A stretch of 64,000 nucleotides of DNA, from positions 6,452 through 70,451 of the forward strand of contig CAZWHQ010000021.1 of NCBI GenBank assembly GCA_964633715.1, given 5' to 3'. The notes beneath the pieces were generated by a model. The model ran no database searches, was not told the origin of the DNA, and saw only the letters and a list, made by a program, of their open reading frames with translations. This document shows, in pieces, positions 1 to 8,747 of the stretch. The translations under genes were made by a program, and so were the position numbers. How positions within the stretch are numbered: position 1 is the first letter of the stretch; the number at the start of each line of letters is the position of its first letter. The stretch comes from JAUWVG01 sp964633715. Lineage in GTDB: Bacteria > Acidobacteriota > Aminicenantia > Aminicenantales > Aminicenantaceae.

Positions 1-1
1 T

Positions 2-934
2 CTCTCATTGATTTTTTCCAATTCCGTCAAAACTGTTCAGGTTTTCTCCGGGAAATTTTTTGGACTGTTGATCACAATTTCTATTCCCCTTGTCATTGGC
101 GGTCTCATCGGCTTGCTTCTCATCAATTTGAGCGGTGAGATTTCTATAAATTACGGGAAAGTGCTTTTGTTCCTTTTTGTGTCGCTGGTTTTTCTTTCTC
201 TTTTTCTGCTCATGGGGATGACGGTGTCCTCCATATTTTCACAATCTGTGACGAGTGCGATCACTCTTCTCTTTATTTGGATTTTTATGGCTTTTGTTAT
301 TCCGGCAACCGGGAATCTGATTGCCCATCAGTTTTATCCAATCCCGAAAAAAGGAGAAATCGAAAAGAGAATTGAAACGACCTCAGATGAAATTTATGAG
401 ATAAAATACAAAGATACGGGAGCCGGCAGCTGGAATGGAGACCCGTTTGCGGAATGGGTGCCTCTCCGGGCGCAGTGGTGTATGGACATCATGAATGTCC
501 GCAATCAAATCTATAACGACTTTATAAATCAAATGATCAGTCAGGTGGAACGCACAAAATTGTTGACAAGAGTTTCTCCTGTTTCCGTGTTTCAATACTT
601 AACAGAAGAAATTGCCGGAACCGGAGTAAAGAGATTTGAAAATTTTTTCCGTCAGGCCAATAGATTCAAACAGCTCTTATATGATTTTGTAGAAGAAAAA
701 GACAGGCCCGATGACAAGAGCCCTCATCTTCTGACTCTGCCGCTGACAACGGGAAATGCGGGCATTTCGCGGCTTCCGGTCGAATATGCCTCTGTTCCAC
801 AATTTCAGGAACAGTTTCCCCGGCTGAAAGATAACCTCTCTCCGATTTTAATAGATTTATCGATCCTCGTGATCCTTTGCCTCTTGTTTTTTATGGTGGG
901 ATATTTTCTTGTAGTGAGGTATGACAAACGATGA
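2..934 (+). CDS. ABC-2 family transporter permease, 5' end outside window
   Basis: Membrane subunit of an ABC exporter. The frame is open to the window edge, so the true start and probably the first membrane segments lie upstream; an internal TTG at position 8 is unlikely to be the start. Several hydrophobic segments fill the first 100 residues, followed by a large hydrophilic domain and one C-terminal membrane segment. The hydrophilic domain carries SPVSVFQY followed by an AGTG motif, which recurs as SPVSSFVY/AGTG and SPLSSFTY/SATG in the two permeases at 3232 and 4477. The three are therefore paralogues of one permease type. The next gene starts only 41 bases downstream, suggesting one operon. 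Its ATPase may be the one at 2475 or another outside the window. Substrate unknown. Confidence 0.85.
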   Translation, partial: LSLIFSNSVKTVQVFSGKFFGLLITISIPLVIGGLIGLLLINLSGEISINYGKVLLFLFVSLVFLSLFLLMGMTVSSIFSQSVTSAITLLFIWIFMAFVIPATGNLIAHQFYPIPKKGEIEKRIETTSDEIYEIKYKDTGAGSWNGDPFAEWVPLRAQWCMDIMNVRNQIYNDFINQMISQVERTKLLTRVSPVSVFQYLTEEIAGTGVKRFENFFRQANRFKQLLYDFVEEKDRPDDKSPHLLTLPLTTGNAGISRLPVEYASVPQFQEQFPRLKDNLSPILIDLSILVILCLLFFMVGYFLVVRYDKR

Positions 935-975
935 AAAAACTCAAAATAAATAGTGATAAGAAAAGGAGATATGGC

Positions 976-2454
976 ATGAAAAATGTAAAACATCTAGTTC
1001 TTGTGGTTCTTCTGCTGACCACATGTATTTTTGTGACCTATGCACAGGAATCGCAGACCATGAAGCTGCTGACCCTGAAAAAGGCTCAGCTCGTGCAGGA
1101 AGAGATGAAAGGTGATTTTGACAGAGCCCTCAAGCTCAAAGAGGAGGGGCTGATCTCGGAAGAGGATTTTGCCCGGAAGAGGACCGCCTATCTTCAAGCT
1201 TCTGTGAGCTACCAGGAAGCTTTGATCAGTTTTATGGGCAGCGAGGCGAGGATCTCTGTGGCCAGTGCTGTCAAATTTCAGGATAAGGCGGGAAAAAAAT
1301 TCGTCCGGGTATCACTCAGGTATTCCTCAAAAGAACTCAAAGAGCTGGCCAAACTGAATATCGATGCTCAGGACCTCTTTCCGTTGGATTTTTTAAAAGA
1401 AATAAAAGACGTGTACATCTCTCTTCACTCAGAGGGCAAAATCATTTCCGATCCCTACGAAAAGGGCATCCCATCGCTGGCTCTGGAAGAAGAGAAGGAG
1501 GTCACATTTCAACTGCTGAAAGACGTGGAGAACCTGGATGTCAACGTTTTTTATTCTGGAAAAAATGAAACAACATCTGTCTATCTGCAGAAGGGTCTGA
1601 GTGCCAACATTGTCACAATCAATTCGGCTCAGTTTTCTCAGGAAGCAGACCTGGAAAGCCAGGCCACTTTTGATCTCTCTCTTGAAAAATTCAGTGGGGA
1701 GGCCAATATTTTTCGGCTTCAGATTATCAATCTTCCCCGTCAGATCACCTATGAATTTGTCGATCCTCAGACCCAGGCCCGCCTGTCCCAGATTAAATTT
1801 ACCGAGGGGGTAACCAGTATGCAGCTGTCTTTGAGGCTTTATCTCCCTAAAAATGCCGATGATCAGGTGGTTATGGATAAGCCGATAGAATTCAGTGCTC
1901 TGGCTCTCGATAATAAGCAGGCCGCCCGTCTCCAGGAAATGCTTGCGGAAGATGCCTTCATCGATCTCAATGAAATAGAAAATCTAAACGCCGGGAATGT
2001 CAATCTGGAACTGATTCCACGGGGAGTTGGAAGAATAGAAGTCCAGGCCGTCAATCTCTACCACGAAATCAAGGTGGGAGAGAGCGTGGACATGGAAGTC
2101 CGGATTGTCAACACAGGCACACGGCTGCTCAATAACATCAGAATTTTTTCTGATCTCCCTTTAAATTGGAAGGCGGAAATTCAGCCGGATCTCATCGCGA
2201 CCTTGGAACAGAATCAAGAAGAGATTGTTAACCTCAAATTTATCCCCCCGGATGATGTCTCTGTTGGAGATTATGAACCGAGGATAAGGACCGAATGTCT
2301 CGCCGACAATCGGAGGGTTGAGTCCGAAGATAAAATTGTCAGGGTTCATCTCAGTGCAAAGACGAATGTCCTGGGTATTACGCTGTTGATCGCTTTGCTC
2401 ATCGGATTGCTTGTGGGGATTGTTGTTTTTGGAATAAAGCTGACAAGAAGATAA
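976..2454 (+). CDS. membrane-anchored NEW3-domain (CARDB-like) exported protein
   Basis: An exported protein of about 492 residues. A signal peptide lies at the N-terminus (MKNVKHL then a hydrophobic stretch ending near TYAQ). A coiled, charged region follows. An immunoglobulin-like NEW3 domain (NPCBM-associated) sits at roughly residues 350-440, with the pattern GESVDMEVRIVNTGTRLL. A single C-terminal membrane helix lies near residues 465-485, followed by a short basic tail. The reading frame is open 45 bases further upstream, but an AAGGAG Shine-Dalgarno sequence at 962-967 fits ATG 976 best. It sits between an ABC permease and an ABC ATPase, so it probably works with the exporter outside the cytoplasmic membrane, perhaps as a substrate-binding or coupling part. 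That role is inferred from position only. Confidence 0.75.
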   Translation: MKNVKHLVLVVLLLTTCIFVTYAQESQTMKLLTLKKAQLVQEEMKGDFDRALKLKEEGLISEEDFARKRTAYLQASVSYQEALISFMGSEARISVASAVKFQDKAGKKFVRVSLRYSSKELKELAKLNIDAQDLFPLDFLKEIKDVYISLHSEGKIISDPYEKGIPSLALEEEKEVTFQLLKDVENLDVNVFYSGKNETTSVYLQKGLSANIVTINSAQFSQEADLESQATFDLSLEKFSGEANIFRLQIINLPRQITYEFVDPQTQARLSQIKFTEGVTSMQLSLRLYLPKNADDQVVMDKPIEFSALALDNKQAARLQEMLAEDAFIDLNEIENLNAGNVNLELIPRGVGRIEVQAVNLYHEIKVGESVDMEVRIVNTGTRLLNNIRIFSDLPLNWKAEIQPDLIATLEQNQEEIVNLKFIPPDDVSVGDYEPRIRTECLADNRRVESEDKIVRVHLSAKTNVLGITLLIALLIGLLVGIVVFGIKLTRR

Positions 2455-2474
2455 ATTAAAATATGGAGGCAAAA

Positions 2475-3215
2475 ATGGCGAAATCAGAACCTATCATCAA
2501 AGCAGAGGATCTCTCTAAAAGATATGAGGATGGTGTACTCGCTTTGGATCACCTGAATTTAGAAGTTCGTCCGGGAGAAGTGTACTGTCTGCTGGGCGCT
2601 AATGGTGCGGGAAAAACGACAACGATCAATCTTTTTTTGAATTTTCTTCCGCCGACTACCGGCACGTGTTATATAAATGGAATCGATGTGACCAAAGATC
2701 CTCTGGAGGCAAAAAAACATGTGTCTTTTGTCTCTGAAAACGTCATGCTCTACGGGAATTTTACGGCACGGCAAAACCTGGATTTTTTCGCAAAACTAGG
2801 GGGGAAAACAAATTTGAGCAGGGAGGATTATCATCTGGTGATGCGCCGCGTTTCCCTTCAGGAAAAGGCCTTCGAGCAGAGGGTGAAAAGTTTTTCCAAA
2901 GGGATGCGCCAGAAACTCGGGATCTCGATTGCTATTATCAAAGGTGCCCCAACGATTCTCCTTGATGAACCGACTTCTGGACTGGATCCAAAAGCGGCCT
3001 CTGAATTTTTGGATATCCTCAATGAACTCAGAGAAGAAGGCAAAGCTGTTTTGATGTCAACTCATGACATTTTCCGGGCAAAAGATGTGGCCAATCGTGT
3101 AGGGATCATGAAAGAAGGCCGTCTTGTTATGGAAAGAACCCGAGAGGAACTTCAGTACGAAGATCTGGTCAAGATTTACATCGACTATATGCGTGCCGAA
3201 CCGCTTCCTGCCTAA
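2475..3215 (+). CDS. ABC transporter ATP-binding protein
   Basis: Cytoplasmic ATPase that would power the neighbouring ABC-2 permeases. Walker A is GANGAGKTTT, the ABC signature region is FSKGMRQKLG, Walker B is TILLDEPTSGLD, and a switch histidine sits in MSTHD. The length of 246 residues fits the DrrA/NatA-like exporter ATPases. An ATG at 2463 is also in frame, but GGAGG at 2465-2469 overlaps it and lies 5 bases before ATG 2475, so 2475 is the likely start. The permease at 3232 follows after 16 bases. Family knowledge supports an exporter; the substrate cannot be read from the sequence. Confidence 0.93.
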   Translation: MAKSEPIIKAEDLSKRYEDGVLALDHLNLEVRPGEVYCLLGANGAGKTTTINLFLNFLPPTTGTCYINGIDVTKDPLEAKKHVSFVSENVMLYGNFTARQNLDFFAKLGGKTNLSREDYHLVMRRVSLQEKAFEQRVKSFSKGMRQKLGISIAIIKGAPTILLDEPTSGLDPKAASEFLDILNELREEGKAVLMSTHDIFRAKDVANRVGIMKEGRLVMERTREELQYEDLVKIYIDYMRAEPLPA

Positions 3216-3231
3216 GAGGGAGAATAAAACA

Positions 3232-4473
3232 ATGTGGACGTTAGCCCGGAAAGAAATCGCTTCGAATCTTTTGAGTTATAAATTTTTCATTGTTATTGTT
3301 CTGACTGTGATCCTGATCTTTACAAGTTTTTTTATCATGTACAGGGATTTTAAAGAGCGCCTTGCTGATTATGATATTATCAAACCAACTCTTGAAGATC
3401 CGATTGCAGTTCTGGCTCCCAATCCTCTATCGATGTTTTCCAAGGGATTGGACGAAACCATGGGACGCTCATTCGAGTGCACGGTTATAGGGATCACTGT
3501 GAGGGCAGGACAGAAATCCGGTAATGAGGTTTTTTCCTTTTTCCCCACTCCTGATTTTATGTATATCGTCAAAGTTGTCCTGTCTCTCGTGGCTCTTCTG
3601 TTTGGATTTGACCAGATCAGCCAAGAAAAGGAGCGCGGCACCTTGGGGCTGATGCTGTCTAATCCAACGTCCCGCGCGAAAATCCTTATTGGAAAGTGGC
3701 TCGGCAATTTTTTAAGCCTATCCATTCCTTTTTTATTGGTGGTTCTGCTGGGATTTGCCTTTGTGAACCTGGACCGTGATATTCATTTCTCTGCGAATCA
3801 ACTGGTCAGGTTGGTTTTAATTTTGTGTGTGACTCTTTTCTATATAGCGCTTTTTCTCAGTTTAGGAATTCTTATATCCACTCTAACAAAAAAAGCCGCC
3901 ATCTCCGTTGTGGCCCTGCTTTTTGTCTGGGTGCTGATGGTTTTTGTGATCCCAAATTTAGGGAACCTGTTAGCCAGGCAGCTTGTGGATGTTCCCTCGG
4001 TTGCCGGTTTGAGCGAAAAGAGAAACCAGATCTGGACCAGGGAAGTTCTCCTGGGTATACAAGACAGGAATTGGACGGATCGTTATGCACAGATCAACCG
4101 CGAACACGGACTGCTTGAGGAAGACTACAGGAACAAATTCAACAAACTGGTCCGGCTTTCTAAAAATATCAACCGGATCTCTCCTGTGTCCAGCTTTGTC
4201 TATGCTGTGACGGATTTGGCCGGGACCGGAATCGGGGAGGAGGAAAACCTGAAAAAAGCTGTTATCAGTTACAACAACAGTATTTTCCCGGAAATTTCAG
4301 CCGCGGTATTGGATCGAGAGCCGAGGCAGTACCCGGCTTTTCAGTACCAGTATCGGGATCTGTCCGAAGTCTTTGCTAAAGGAACACTTTTTGACATGGC
4401 CTGGCTGATTTTTTTAAATATCCTCTTTTTTGCCCTGAGCTACATGGCTTTTGCCCGGTATGATGTGAGGTAG
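3232..4473 (+). CDS. ABC-2 family transporter permease
   Basis: Membrane subunit of about 413 residues. One membrane helix lies near the N-terminus (MWTLARKEIASNLL, then a hydrophobic run). A hydrophilic loop of about 100 residues follows, then a block of membrane segments, a second hydrophilic domain holding SPVSSFVY and AGTG, and a final helix. The reading frame extends 108 bases upstream inside the ATPase gene, but ATG 3232, preceded by GAGGGAG, gives the N-terminus typical of this family and clears the ATPase stop. The next permease starts 3 bases after its stop, so the two are translationally close and may form a heterodimer driven by the ATPase at 2475. Confidence 0.88.
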   Translation: MWTLARKEIASNLLSYKFFIVIVLTVILIFTSFFIMYRDFKERLADYDIIKPTLEDPIAVLAPNPLSMFSKGLDETMGRSFECTVIGITVRAGQKSGNEVFSFFPTPDFMYIVKVVLSLVALLFGFDQISQEKERGTLGLMLSNPTSRAKILIGKWLGNFLSLSIPFLLVVLLGFAFVNLDRDIHFSANQLVRLVLILCVTLFYIALFLSLGILISTLTKKAAISVVALLFVWVLMVFVIPNLGNLLARQLVDVPSVAGLSEKRNQIWTREVLLGIQDRNWTDRYAQINREHGLLEEDYRNKFNKLVRLSKNINRISPVSSFVYAVTDLAGTGIGEEENLKKAVISYNNSIFPEISAAVLDREPRQYPAFQYQYRDLSEVFAKGTLFDMAWLIFLNILFFALSYMAFARYDVR

Positions 4474-4476
4474 AAC

Positions 4477-5904
4477 ATGCTCAAAAATATTATTCAAAAG
4501 GAAATCTTGAACAATATTTTTTCATCCCGTTTTTTAGTGACATTTTTACTGCTGGTTATCATTGTTCTTGCGACATCCGTGATTCTGACCAACGATTATG
4601 TGCGGAATTTGGATGAATTCTCTATGCGGCGGACAGAACGCGAAAACTACTTGAGGGATTATGCTCATTTCAACAGGATTGCCGGTGTCATAAATCCAGC
4701 ACAGCCTCCCTTGCCGTTCTACAGCTTAATCAGGGGCATCTCCCTCGAAGTGAACATCGAAGAGTTCGACAACGACCCTTTGCCCGTAATGTTTCCACTC
4801 ATCGATCTAACTTTTATCGTGACTATTCTTTTAAGCCTCATCGCGCTTCTCTTTTCCTACGATTCTATCTGCGGGGAGAAAGAGGAGGGGACACTCAAGC
4901 TGATGCTGTCAAACAATGTTTCCAGGGCAAAAGTTTTGCTGGGAAAGACAATCGGAGGTACTCTGACGCTGCTTATCCCTTTTACCTTTTCTTTGGGATT
5001 GAGCCAAATTGTCATACTGCTTAATCCGAGGATTTCCTGGAAGGGGAGTGACTGGGGGGCCTTGGCCCTGATCTTTTTTGCGGCTGTTCTCTATGTCACG
5101 CTGTTTTACTGTCTCGGCATATTGATCTCCTCCCGCCACAAGACCGGTTCTTCGTCCATTATGACCTCTCTTTTTGTTTGGGTTCTTTTTATCCTTGTCA
5201 TTCCCAGTTTGACACCCTACATGGCCTCTTTTTTTGCCAAAACACCTTCAAAAATAACGATCGACAGAGAAGTCAGCCGCATTTACAATACGGAAAGAGA
5301 TGCGCTTGGCAATAAATTATCCAAGGAAAGACGTCAAGAAGTCCAATTGAAGTATCCCAACTATGAATCGAGTCTGTCAAAGGAAGAGACACAGAAGAGG
5401 ATTGCCAGCGATCCGGAGTTTAAAAAAGCCTATGAGGAAATGAGGACGGCGGTGAATGAAGCCTGGAGTGAGGCCAATCGGATTCAAGGCGCAAAAGTCG
5501 AAGTGATTAGAGATGATCAGAACCGAAAGATCGAACGCCAAACGAAACTTTCTATCTATCTTTCCATGATGTCCCCTCTATCCAGCTTCACCTACCTTGC
5601 GACCGATCTTTCAGCGACAGGGATGAGGAGCTCGAAACATTTTGAGAGGCTCAGGAGTCAATACTGGCAAATGTTTAGCGATTATGCTAAGGAAAAGACG
5701 GCCGCCCTTCGGGAAATAGATCCAACAGTTGATGTATCTAATTCTCCTGTTGATGTCAGCGACATGCCCAGGTTTCACTATACTGATGAGCCGCTTTTAG
5801 ACAGAATTAAAGGCGTCCTGCCGTTCCTTACGGCATTGATTATTTTTAATATTCTGTTTTTTTCCACCGCGTTTTTCTCTTTCATCCGCTACGACGTGCG
5901 TTAA
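4477..5904 (+). CDS. ABC-2 family transporter permease
   Basis: Second full-length permease of the cluster, 475 residues. It has the same plan as its neighbour: an N-terminal helix, an extracytoplasmic loop, a membrane block beginning near the EKEEGTLKLMLSN motif, a long charged hydrophilic domain and a C-terminal helix ending in FIRYDVR. The EKERGTLGLMLSN counterpart in the previous gene confirms common ancestry. The hydrophilic domain is longer here than in the other two copies. Its 3' end overlaps the convergent LarA-family gene by 23 bases, leaving no room for a separate terminator. Confidence 0.88.
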   Translation: MLKNIIQKEILNNIFSSRFLVTFLLLVIIVLATSVILTNDYVRNLDEFSMRRTERENYLRDYAHFNRIAGVINPAQPPLPFYSLIRGISLEVNIEEFDNDPLPVMFPLIDLTFIVTILLSLIALLFSYDSICGEKEEGTLKLMLSNNVSRAKVLLGKTIGGTLTLLIPFTFSLGLSQIVILLNPRISWKGSDWGALALIFFAAVLYVTLFYCLGILISSRHKTGSSSIMTSLFVWVLFILVIPSLTPYMASFFAKTPSKITIDREVSRIYNTERDALGNKLSKERRQEVQLKYPNYESSLSKEETQKRIASDPEFKKAYEEMRTAVNEAWSEANRIQGAKVEVIRDDQNRKIERQTKLSIYLSMMSPLSSFTYLATDLSATGMRSSKHFERLRSQYWQMFSDYAKEKTAALREIDPTVDVSNSPVDVSDMPRFHYTDEPLLDRIKGVLPFLTALIIFNILFFSTAFFSFIRYDVR

Positions 5905-7258
5905 GAAATGGGATACCGTACGGGCCGTCGGCAAGAACGGCTACTCTGGGATCTCTCTTAAGCTCATCTGATTTCTTTTTGACAGCCCAGTCTAAGGATT
6001 TTGAAACCAGCTCCTGGAGACTGGCTGCTTCAGGGACGATGGTTCGGGCATCTCTTTCCGGGAGCCAAGAAAAGGCCTCTTTTGGTATGTCCAATGTGCA
6101 GTAAAGGAGATTTTCCGGCTCCGTTTTTTTGAAGAGGCGCGTCCACATCTGAGCTTCCCACTGTTCAGGAACAAATGTCCAGGAGGGATCGAGAATCGTT
6201 TGGCAAAATGTTTGAGTCCCCACTTTACCGAGAAATCGCATCATTTTTTTATAATTTTTACCACCGATGGGATCTAAATCCGTATGAAAAGCGGCTAGAA
6301 TGCATATCCCGTTGTCCTCAATAATGGGCGCACAGAGAGCGGCCCCTTTGGCGGCCTGGTAATGGTTGACACCCACAAATCCTGCGTGGGTGAGGATGAT
6401 GTCGTATTTTTTGTGGACGGGAATGGCCGCGTAGGACTTGATCTTCCGGTGGGCATGAAGAAGAGTGTCCTCCAGGCCTCCGGCAAAAACACCTGTGGTT
6501 TTATAATCTGAGTCGAGAGTGACATTGATGACCATGTCACAGCCTGCCATTTTTGCCACTCTGGTCGCCTCTTCATGCACCGGATTGTTATCGAGAACAA
6601 GATCTCTTGCGAAGGTGGAGCTGAGGATGGGCCCTCCGTGAAGAATTTGAGTAGAGGCTTCGCTGAGGAGACCGGGACATATGGATTTTCTTCCTCCTGA
6701 AACTCCGGCCATAAAATGACTTTCAACAAGTCCGGTTAAGATTTTAATCTCGCACTCCATATACGCTTTATTGATGAAGATATCTCCACCGATCTTTGTT
6801 TTTCCCAAGAAGATCAGTTGGCGGGGATCCCGGCTGTCATGTTGGAGAATTTCAAGTCCCAGAGAAAAAACTTTAGGATCGAGCAGACGTTCCAGCTCTT
6901 TTTTTGTCATCAAACGGTGTGTGCCTGTAGCAAAAAGCAGACGGATATAAGGGGGAGAGAGTCCGGCTTCCATTAATGTGTCCAGGATTGGGAGCAGGAT
7001 GCCTTCCTCTCCTCGATAGGGCACAGGGCGTGTGTTGTCAGAAAGAACCACAACAGCCTTTGCTTGAGAAGAAATCTCCAGTTTTCCCTGTACAATTGTA
7101 TTTAGGGCAGGGCCGGAATTTGGATGGTCCAGAACACTTTTGATGTCCTTCCCTGGATTTTCCAGGGGATGGCTAGATCCCATGGAAAGAATATCCGATT
7201 CATTGGGGACATCGACCGTGAAGCGGATATGTCCGAGATTGAGAGGAACAGGTTTCAT
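5882..7258 (-). CDS. LarA-family protein (nickel-pincer 2-hydroxyacid racemase/epimerase superfamily)
   Basis: LarA enzymes use a covalently bound nickel-pincer nucleotide to racemise lactate or related 2-hydroxyacids by hydride transfer. Seen here: the N-terminal DUF2088-type motif SDNTRPVPY, the ATGTHR motif, and GGRKSICPG, which places a lysine where LarA ligates the cofactor. Length is 458 residues, slightly longer than lactate racemase itself, so the substrate may differ. The gene starts inside the end of the upstream alcohol dehydrogenase (4-base overlap), a sign of translational coupling. No larB, larC or larE cofactor genes are in the window. A link with the dehydrogenase suggests interconversion and oxidation of a hydroxyacid or alcohol; this is inference. 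Confidence 0.85.
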   Translation of the reverse strand: MKPVPLNLGHIRFTVDVPNESDILSMGSSHPLENPGKDIKSVLDHPNSGPALNTIVQGKLEISSQAKAVVVLSDNTRPVPYRGEEGILLPILDTLMEAGLSPPYIRLLFATGTHRLMTKKELERLLDPKVFSLGLEILQHDSRDPRQLIFLGKTKIGGDIFINKAYMECEIKILTGLVESHFMAGVSGGRKSICPGLLSEASTQILHGGPILSSTFARDLVLDNNPVHEEATRVAKMAGCDMVINVTLDSDYKTTGVFAGGLEDTLLHAHRKIKSYAAIPVHKKYDIILTHAGFVGVNHYQAAKGAALCAPIIEDNGICILAAFHTDLDPIGGKNYKKMMRFLGKVGTQTFCQTILDPSWTFVPEQWEAQMWTRLFKKTEPENLLYCTLDIPKEAFSWLPERDARTIVPEAASLQELVSKSLDWAVKKKSDELKRDPRVAVLADGPYGIPFLNARRSG

Positions 7259-8550
7259 GGCTTCCGTGTTTCCTTTGGTAATTCAAACATCTTGATGAGA
7301 TTAAAGTCACCCGTCAAGGCCGCTTGGAGAATAGGGCGCATGTATTCATCCACATGCTCTACCCTTAGAGGGATAGGCATGTTTTTCAATTTTGATTCAA
7401 GCTGAGGATTTTTTGCTGCAGCAAGGGCTTTATCGATAAACGACTCATTCATCCCGCCGATCTCTGACAGGGTGGTTGGAAAGTCGACTTTTTTGCTCAG
7501 CGCGATCAATCCTTTTGCGACGGCTGTCCCGAGTTCTCTTCCCTCTAGTGACGAACTCTCAAAAGACATGAGGCCGTATTTTGCGAAAAGGTCAGCCAAC
7601 CGGTGAAGCTGATGCTGGATGGCTGGTGCAAAAAATACAGTGTAATAAGGATTGAGCAGTGCACAGGCACGGCCGTGACTGAGAATATTGACAAGAGAAA
7701 AGCTTGTCAGGTGAGCACCGTTGGTTCCACCCATCATGATGGCATAGCCCCCCAGATCAGTCGCAAGACCGAGGGCCTCTCTAGCTTCAAGATTCGCCGG
7801 GAAAATCACTGCTGTTTCTAAGTTAGCAAGAATGAGTTCGATCCCAGTAAGAACCACTTCTTCAATTTTATCTAAGAATTCTTTGCTTGCTCCATAGTAG
7901 ACTTCAAGGCAGTGTGCCAGCCCATCAAAAGCGCCATCGCAGGTAAAGTCCCTAGACATCGTTTGGGTTAGACTGTAGTCAAAGAGACTCTTTGGAGGGA
8001 CGATGGCCGTATCGATGATGAGTTTTTTTTGACTAGTTTGAAAATCCGTGATGTTTGAGTACTTGGTCAGGTGTGCCGAAGAACCCGATGCTGTCTGTAA
8101 AGCCAGACAAGGAGTCAGTTTTTTTTTGGATTTCCTGATTTTTTCTGTGACTTTCCCGACTCCATAATAATCTTCTAAATCACCCCCAAAGTTGGCTAAT
8201 ACTATGGCCGCTTTTGCAGCATCAATGCCGGATCCTCCTGATGCGACGAGAAGGCTGTCGGATTTTGAGGCCAGAAGGGTCTCCGCCATACGGAAGACAT
8301 CCTCCTTCGGAGAATTCGGACGTGCAGTTTGTGTGTGCCCGACAATGTTTAAGTTCGAAAATTTTAGCGATTTTACGATTCGGTCAAAATATTTTTTCCC
8401 TCTTTGATGGAGGTTTGTGATGAGGAGAATCTTTTCTCCGGTGAGGGCGCTTATTTTTCCGACTTTGTCCAAACAATTCAGACCAAATATGTAGTCATCC
8501 CCCTTGAATTCAAAAATCAGCTCTTGGGCTTTGGCTTTGAGATTAGACAT
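7255..8550 (-). CDS. iron-containing alcohol dehydrogenase
   Basis: Cytoplasmic group III alcohol dehydrogenase of 431 residues. The nucleotide-binding motif appears as ASGGSGIDAAKA (family GGGS-x2-D-x-AK). Likely metal ligands are the Asp and His of CDGAFDGLAHC, the His of GAHLTSF and the His of SHGRAC, in the family order. Substrate is unknown: family members act on primary alcohols, glycerol, lactaldehyde or hydroxyacids. It overlaps the LarA-family gene by 4 bases and is transcribed first, so the two probably act on linked substrates. Its upstream region is shared with a divergent PTS IIA-type gene and holds a large perfect palindrome at about 8603-8706. Confidence 0.9.
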   Translation of the reverse strand: MSNLKAKAQELIFEFKGDDYIFGLNCLDKVGKISALTGEKILLITNLHQRGKKYFDRIVKSLKFSNLNIVGHTQTARPNSPKEDVFRMAETLLASKSDSLLVASGGSGIDAAKAAIVLANFGGDLEDYYGVGKVTEKIRKSKKKLTPCLALQTASGSSAHLTKYSNITDFQTSQKKLIIDTAIVPPKSLFDYSLTQTMSRDFTCDGAFDGLAHCLEVYYGASKEFLDKIEEVVLTGIELILANLETAVIFPANLEAREALGLATDLGGYAIMMGGTNGAHLTSFSLVNILSHGRACALLNPYYTVFFAPAIQHQLHRLADLFAKYGLMSFESSSLEGRELGTAVAKGLIALSKKVDFPTTLSEIGGMNESFIDKALAAAKNPQLESKLKNMPIPLRVEHVDEYMRPILQAALTGDFNLIKMFELPKETRKP

Positions 8551-8602
8551 TTTACTTTTATGAGTAAAATAGATTTAACAATATATCACAAGTCTGATAA
8601 AA

Positions 8603-8706
8603 AAGTTTAGGGCCTGGCCTGCAAAACATGAATTATTTTCTCGATATTAATTTGACTCTGAAAAGAGTTATTCATGTTTTGCAGGCCAGGCCTTAATTAA
8701 ACTTTT
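8603..8706. repeat. large intergenic palindrome between divergent genes
   Basis: A 23-base perfect inverted repeat, arms 8611-8633 and 8670-8692, separated by 36 bases. Pairing resumes outside the arms (AAAGTTTA at the left against TAAACTTT at the right, with a 4-base insertion on the right), so the whole symmetric unit spans about 104 bases. It separates two divergent genes, so it cannot be a shared terminator. The length of the perfect arms suggests a palindromic mobile repeat (MITE or REP-like) or a regulatory structure. No second copy is present in the window. Confidence 0.8.
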
Positions 8707-8733
8707 TGCTTTGGAGATGAATCTTTTTATGAT
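8706..8733 (+). promoter_or_regulatory. putative sigma-70 promoter for the PTS IIA-zinc ribbon gene
   Basis: TTGCTT (8706-8711) and TATGAT (8728-8733) are separated by 16 bases. The start codon of the downstream gene is at 8748, so the leader would be very short. No strong Shine-Dalgarno sequence precedes that ATG. Assigned from sequence match only. Confidence 0.4.
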
Positions 8734-8747
8734 AAAATACGAACACA

